Positions 4,883-7,049 of a DNA stretch of 7,049 nt are shown here, piece by piece. The DNA lies in the NCBI GenBank assembly GCA_964501945.1, contig CAZCTY010000040.1:1-7049 (forward strand). The letters run 5' to 3'. The translations under genes were made by a program, and so were the position numbers. Below the pieces are notes generated by a model, which saw only the letters and a program-made list of their open reading frames with translations, did not search any database and was not told the DNA's origin. The DNA is from 21-14-0-10-32-9 sp964501945 (GTDB lineage Archaea > Nanobdellota > Nanobdellia > Woesearchaeales > 21-14-0-10-32-9). How positions within the stretch are numbered: position 1 is the stretch's first letter; every line of letters begins with the position of its first letter.

Positions 4883-5590
4883 ATTATTTTCAAAAAAGTG
4901 CAAAACATTTCTAAAAAAACCAATAACAGAAAACAACTCACGCCTCGTTAAAAGACTCTTACCAATAACACGACGCCAAACAACCCTCTGAGTTTCCATA
5001 TCACTCTCAGACCTAAAATTCATAGAATCTACAATTTCATCAACGACCTTGACAGCCTCATCACGCTCACGACAAGACGAAAACTTATGATCTTCCCTAA
5101 AATTATTACTGAAAGAGGACTGCTTAAAAAACTCATAAAAAATAATAGAAGAAGCATGACTCAAATTCAAAACAGGATAATCCTCGCTTGATGGAATATA
5201 CAAAGTCAAATCACAAAGCAACAAATCATCATTACTCAAACCAGAATCCTCAGAACCAAAAACCAAACCAACCCTGCCATTAAAACCTTTAAGTTCTAAA
5301 ACAAGTTCCTCAACAGATAAAGGACTACGAGGCAAATTATAATCAGAACCAATAATACCTGTAGTTCCCACGAGCAAGTCAAAGTCATCCTTCAAAGAAC
5401 TTAGAGACTTAGCAAAAACAACATCATCCAAAACATGATTAGCATGCTTAGCCCTATTCCTCGCTTCCTCACCCAAAGAAAAATCTCCTACGATGTAGAT
5501 CTTAGACAAATTAAAATTAGCCATAGCACGCGCAACAGCACCAACATTGCCCTGATACAAAGGCCTAACTAAAATAACACATAACTCCAT
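4865..5590 (-). CDS. trmJ: TrmJ-type SPOUT tRNA 2'-O-methyltransferase
   Basis: 241 residues, the usual size of TrmJ, which methylates the 2'-O of nucleotide 32 in the tRNA anticodon loop using S-adenosylmethionine. The SPOUT knot motifs are in order. Motif 1 is LVRPLYQGNVGAVARAM (7-23), with Asn15 and Arg21 at the catalytic positions. Motif 2 is LVFGSEDSGLSNDDL (109-123), and motif 3 is IPSSEDYPVLNLSHASSI (132-149). The C-terminal helical region, with TRRELFSVIGFFRNV (215-229), also fits TrmJ rather than the shorter TrmL. The start ATG 5590 lies about 28 bp from the central TATA of the divergent pgk promoter, with no Shine-Dalgarno, so the mRNA is probably leaderless. The stop is TAG. Another SpoU-family substrate cannot be fully excluded. 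Confidence 0.85.
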   Translation of the reverse strand: MELCVILVRPLYQGNVGAVARAMANFNLSKIYIVGDFSLGEEARNRAKHANHVLDDVVFAKSLSSLKDDFDLLVGTTGIIGSDYNLPRSPLSVEELVLELKGFNGRVGLVFGSEDSGLSNDDLLLCDLTLYIPSSEDYPVLNLSHASSIIFYEFFKQSSFSNNFREDHKFSSCRERDEAVKVVDEIVDSMNFRSESDMETQRVVWRRVIGKSLLTRRELFSVIGFFRNVLHFFENNKKGKK

Positions 5591-5610
5591 GAATAAGAGA
5601 AAAAACAGAG

Positions 5611-5625
5611 TTATATTTATATATT
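5611..5625. promoter_or_regulatory. Shared TATA element between trmJ and pgk
   Basis: TTATATTTATATATT lies at the exact middle of the 55-bp spacer. Its centre (5618) is 28 bp from both ATG 5590 (minus) and ATG 5646 (plus), so both genes could be read leaderless from one AT-rich core. Confidence 0.6.
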
Positions 5626-5645
5626 ATTCTAAATTAACAAAAATA

Positions 5646-6830
5646 ATGAAACCTCTAACACTAAAAGATTTTAATTTCAAAAATAAAAAAGTACTTCTAA
5701 GAACAGATTACAACGTGCCTTTAGATAATGATGGGAATATACTGAATGATTATCGAATAAAACAAAGCCTGCCAACAATAAAAAAAATACTAAGAGAAGG
5801 CGCAAAACAAATAATAATAGCAACACATATAGGAAGACCAAAAAATAAAGAAAAAGAACTTACAACAAACAAAGTAGCAAAACACATATACAAACTAATA
5901 GGAAGAAAAACAATCAAACTAGATGACTCGGCTGACTTTGAAGAATTTCCACAACCAAAAGATGCAACAATAGTAATACTTGAAAACTTAAGATTTAGAG
6001 AAGAAGAAAAACAAAACGATGAAGAGTACGCAAAAAAACTAGCAAGCCTCGCAGATATATACATAAATGATGCATTCGGAGTAAGCCACAGAGAACACGC
6101 ATCAGTACACGCAATCACAAAACACATACTAGGAGGAATAGGTCTTTTAATAGAGAGAGAACTAAACATATTCGAAGAGATTTTAGAAAAGCCACAAACT
6201 CCAATGACAGCAATACTTGGAGGATCAAAACTAGAAACAAAACAACCAATAATACTAAATCTACTAGAAAAGGTAGACAACATACTACTAGGAGGCGCAA
6301 TGATATTTACCTTCTACAAAGCAAAAGGATATAGTATAGGAAAAAGCCTATATGATAAACAATACTTAACAAACGCAAAAATGCTAAGTAATAACGAGAA
6401 AATAAAAATCCCAGAAGATGTAGTCGTTGCAGATGATAAAGACAAACCCTCATCTATAATAACGACGAACCCAAAAAACATACCCTCGTACATGATAGGT
6501 CTTGATATAGGCAAAAAAACAATAAAAAAATACAAAGAAATACTAAGTGAGAGCAAAACAGTGATATGGAACGGACCTTTAGGATACTATGAAAACCCTG
6601 CGTTTATGGAAGCTACAAAACAAATACTATTATACTTATCAAAAAGAGAAGACATTAAAACAATAATAGGAGGAGGAGATACAGCAACAATCGCAGAACA
6701 ACTAAAACTAGACAAAAAATTCTACCACGTATCAACCGGGGGAGGCGCAAGCTTAAAACTAATAGAAGGAAAAACACTAACAGCAATACAAGCACTAATT
6801 GACAGCGATAAAAACAAAAAATCAAACTAA
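5646..6830 (+). CDS. pgk: Phosphoglycerate kinase
   Basis: 394 residues, normal length for this enzyme. In the cytoplasm it transfers phosphate between 1,3-bisphosphoglycerate and ADP in glycolysis or gluconeogenesis. The signature motifs are all present in order: RTDYNVP (19-25), THIGRP (60-65), ENLRF (113-117), NDAFG (141-145), GGSK (192-195), NGPLGYYE (309-316), GGGDT (342-346) and STGGGAS (363-369). The first four build the substrate site and the last ones the nucleotide site. An in-frame ATG at 5589 would add 19 residues, but it overlaps the divergent trmJ start and precedes the TATA. ATG 5646 fits a leaderless mRNA and begins directly with the conserved fold. The 3' end overlaps the convergent GNAT gene by 9 bp. 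Confidence 0.96.
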   Translation: MKPLTLKDFNFKNKKVLLRTDYNVPLDNDGNILNDYRIKQSLPTIKKILREGAKQIIIATHIGRPKNKEKELTTNKVAKHIYKLIGRKTIKLDDSADFEEFPQPKDATIVILENLRFREEEKQNDEEYAKKLASLADIYINDAFGVSHREHASVHAITKHILGGIGLLIERELNIFEEILEKPQTPMTAILGGSKLETKQPIILNLLEKVDNILLGGAMIFTFYKAKGYSIGKSLYDKQYLTNAKMLSNNEKIKIPEDVVVADDKDKPSSIITTNPKNIPSYMIGLDIGKKTIKKYKEILSESKTVIWNGPLGYYENPAFMEATKQILLYLSKREDIKTIIGGGDTATIAEQLKLDKKFYHVSTGGGASLKLIEGKTLTAIQALIDSDKNKKSN

Positions 6831-6836
6831 CTTTTT
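6816..6836. terminator. T-runs at the pgk/GNAT convergence
   Basis: Minus-strand T6 (6821-6816) directly follows the GNAT stop, and plus-strand T5 (6832-6836) directly follows the pgk stop. The signals are short, so confidence is low. Confidence 0.3.
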
Positions 6837-7049
6837 ATAAAAACAAACTAAGTAAACATTTTCTTGTTTAAGAATCGTATTCCACATAGATGTTTTAACT
6901 TTAGAATAAATTTTAAAACCATTTTTTTCCCAAAAACCCTGCTTGCGCTTATCGCTTATGATGTAACCATCACCGTGAATGATTTTAACACCATGATATC
7001 TAGCATATTCTTCAAACCGCTTCAAAAGAGCAGAACCCATTTTTTTACA
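6822..7049 (-). CDS. GNAT-family acetyltransferase, C-terminal part
   Basis: The frame stays open to the window edge (Cys-Lys-Lys before the ATG at 7040), so the 5' end lies outside and that ATG is probably internal. The 75 visible residues begin with KKMGSALLKRFEEYA, the end of the acetyl-CoA binding loop and helix of GNAT enzymes. They continue through VKIIHGDGYIISDKRKQGFWEKNGFKIY, where GFWEKNGF is the usual late-family signature. GNAT proteins move an acetyl group from acetyl-CoA to amines on small molecules or proteins; the substrate here cannot be told. The typical R/QxxGxG loop looks altered (Lys where the first Gly is expected). The stop is TGA, inside the 3' end of convergent pgk. 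Confidence 0.78.
   Translation of the reverse strand, partial: CKKMGSALLKRFEEYARYHGVKIIHGDGYIISDKRKQGFWEKNGFKIYSKVKTSMWNTILKQENVYLVCFYKKLV

Noticed and set aside
5589..5645. 19-residue N-terminal extension of phosphoglycerate kinase
   Set aside because: It would include the TATA element and overlap the trmJ start; family members begin at the MKPLTLKDF position.
5750..6300. Minus-strand frames opposite pgk
   Set aside because: They are shadows of the real gene, rich in Ser/Phe/Leu from antisense of Lys/Ile codons, with no recognisable motif.

Overview
This is an AT-rich archaeal fragment with small, tightly packed genes. Three things point to Archaea: a Rpt/PAN-type proteasomal AAA ATPase, an apparent box C/D guide RNA, and start codons that sit about 25-28 bp downstream of TATA boxes (leaderless transcripts) next to a few genes with GGAGG/GGTGAT Shine-Dalgarno sites. 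The small hypothetical membrane proteins and the gene style resemble DPANN lineages such as Woesearchaeota or Pacearchaeota, but that placement is inference. A run of exactly 100 N marks a scaffold gap, so this is an assembled, probably metagenomic, sequence.

Left part (1-1953). The C-terminal 230 residues of PAN are followed 4 bp later by a DUF3307-like membrane protein gene whose frame is intact except for one in-frame TAG. Next, on the minus strand, comes a previously unlabelled box C/D sRNA with all four boxes (C, D', C', D), a kink-turn stem and a terminal T-run. Its promoter appears to share one TATA element with the divergent gene at 1163. That gene encodes a zinc-finger protein that looks like a shrunken TtuA/Ncs6 tRNA-thiolation homologue with the ATP-binding PP-loop eroded. 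The gene runs into the N gap, as does a convergent Lys/Ala-rich histone H1-like gene built from 54-bp tandem repeats, which probably broke the assembly.

Middle part (1954-4864). A membrane-anchored, two-domain PLD-family protein lies on the plus strand. A minus-strand pair follows: a Zot-like P-loop ATPase with a hydrophobic N-terminus, coupled by an ATGA overlap to a DUF4190-like two-helix protein. Divergent from the ATPase is a five-helix Yip1-family membrane protein.

Right part (4865-7049). A TrmJ-type SPOUT tRNA 2'-O-methyltransferase is divergent from phosphoglycerate kinase. The window closes with the C-terminal part of a GNAT acetyltransferase on the minus strand, overlapping the pgk 3' end by 9 bp.

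Two window-wide patterns stand out. First, the plus strand is rich in A and C whichever strand is coding, so plus genes use ATA/ACA/AAA-type codons and minus genes GTT/GCT/TTT-type codons. Second, three divergent pairs appear to share one central TATA element, with starts placed symmetrically on both sides. No obvious defence system, CRISPR array or transposon is visible.
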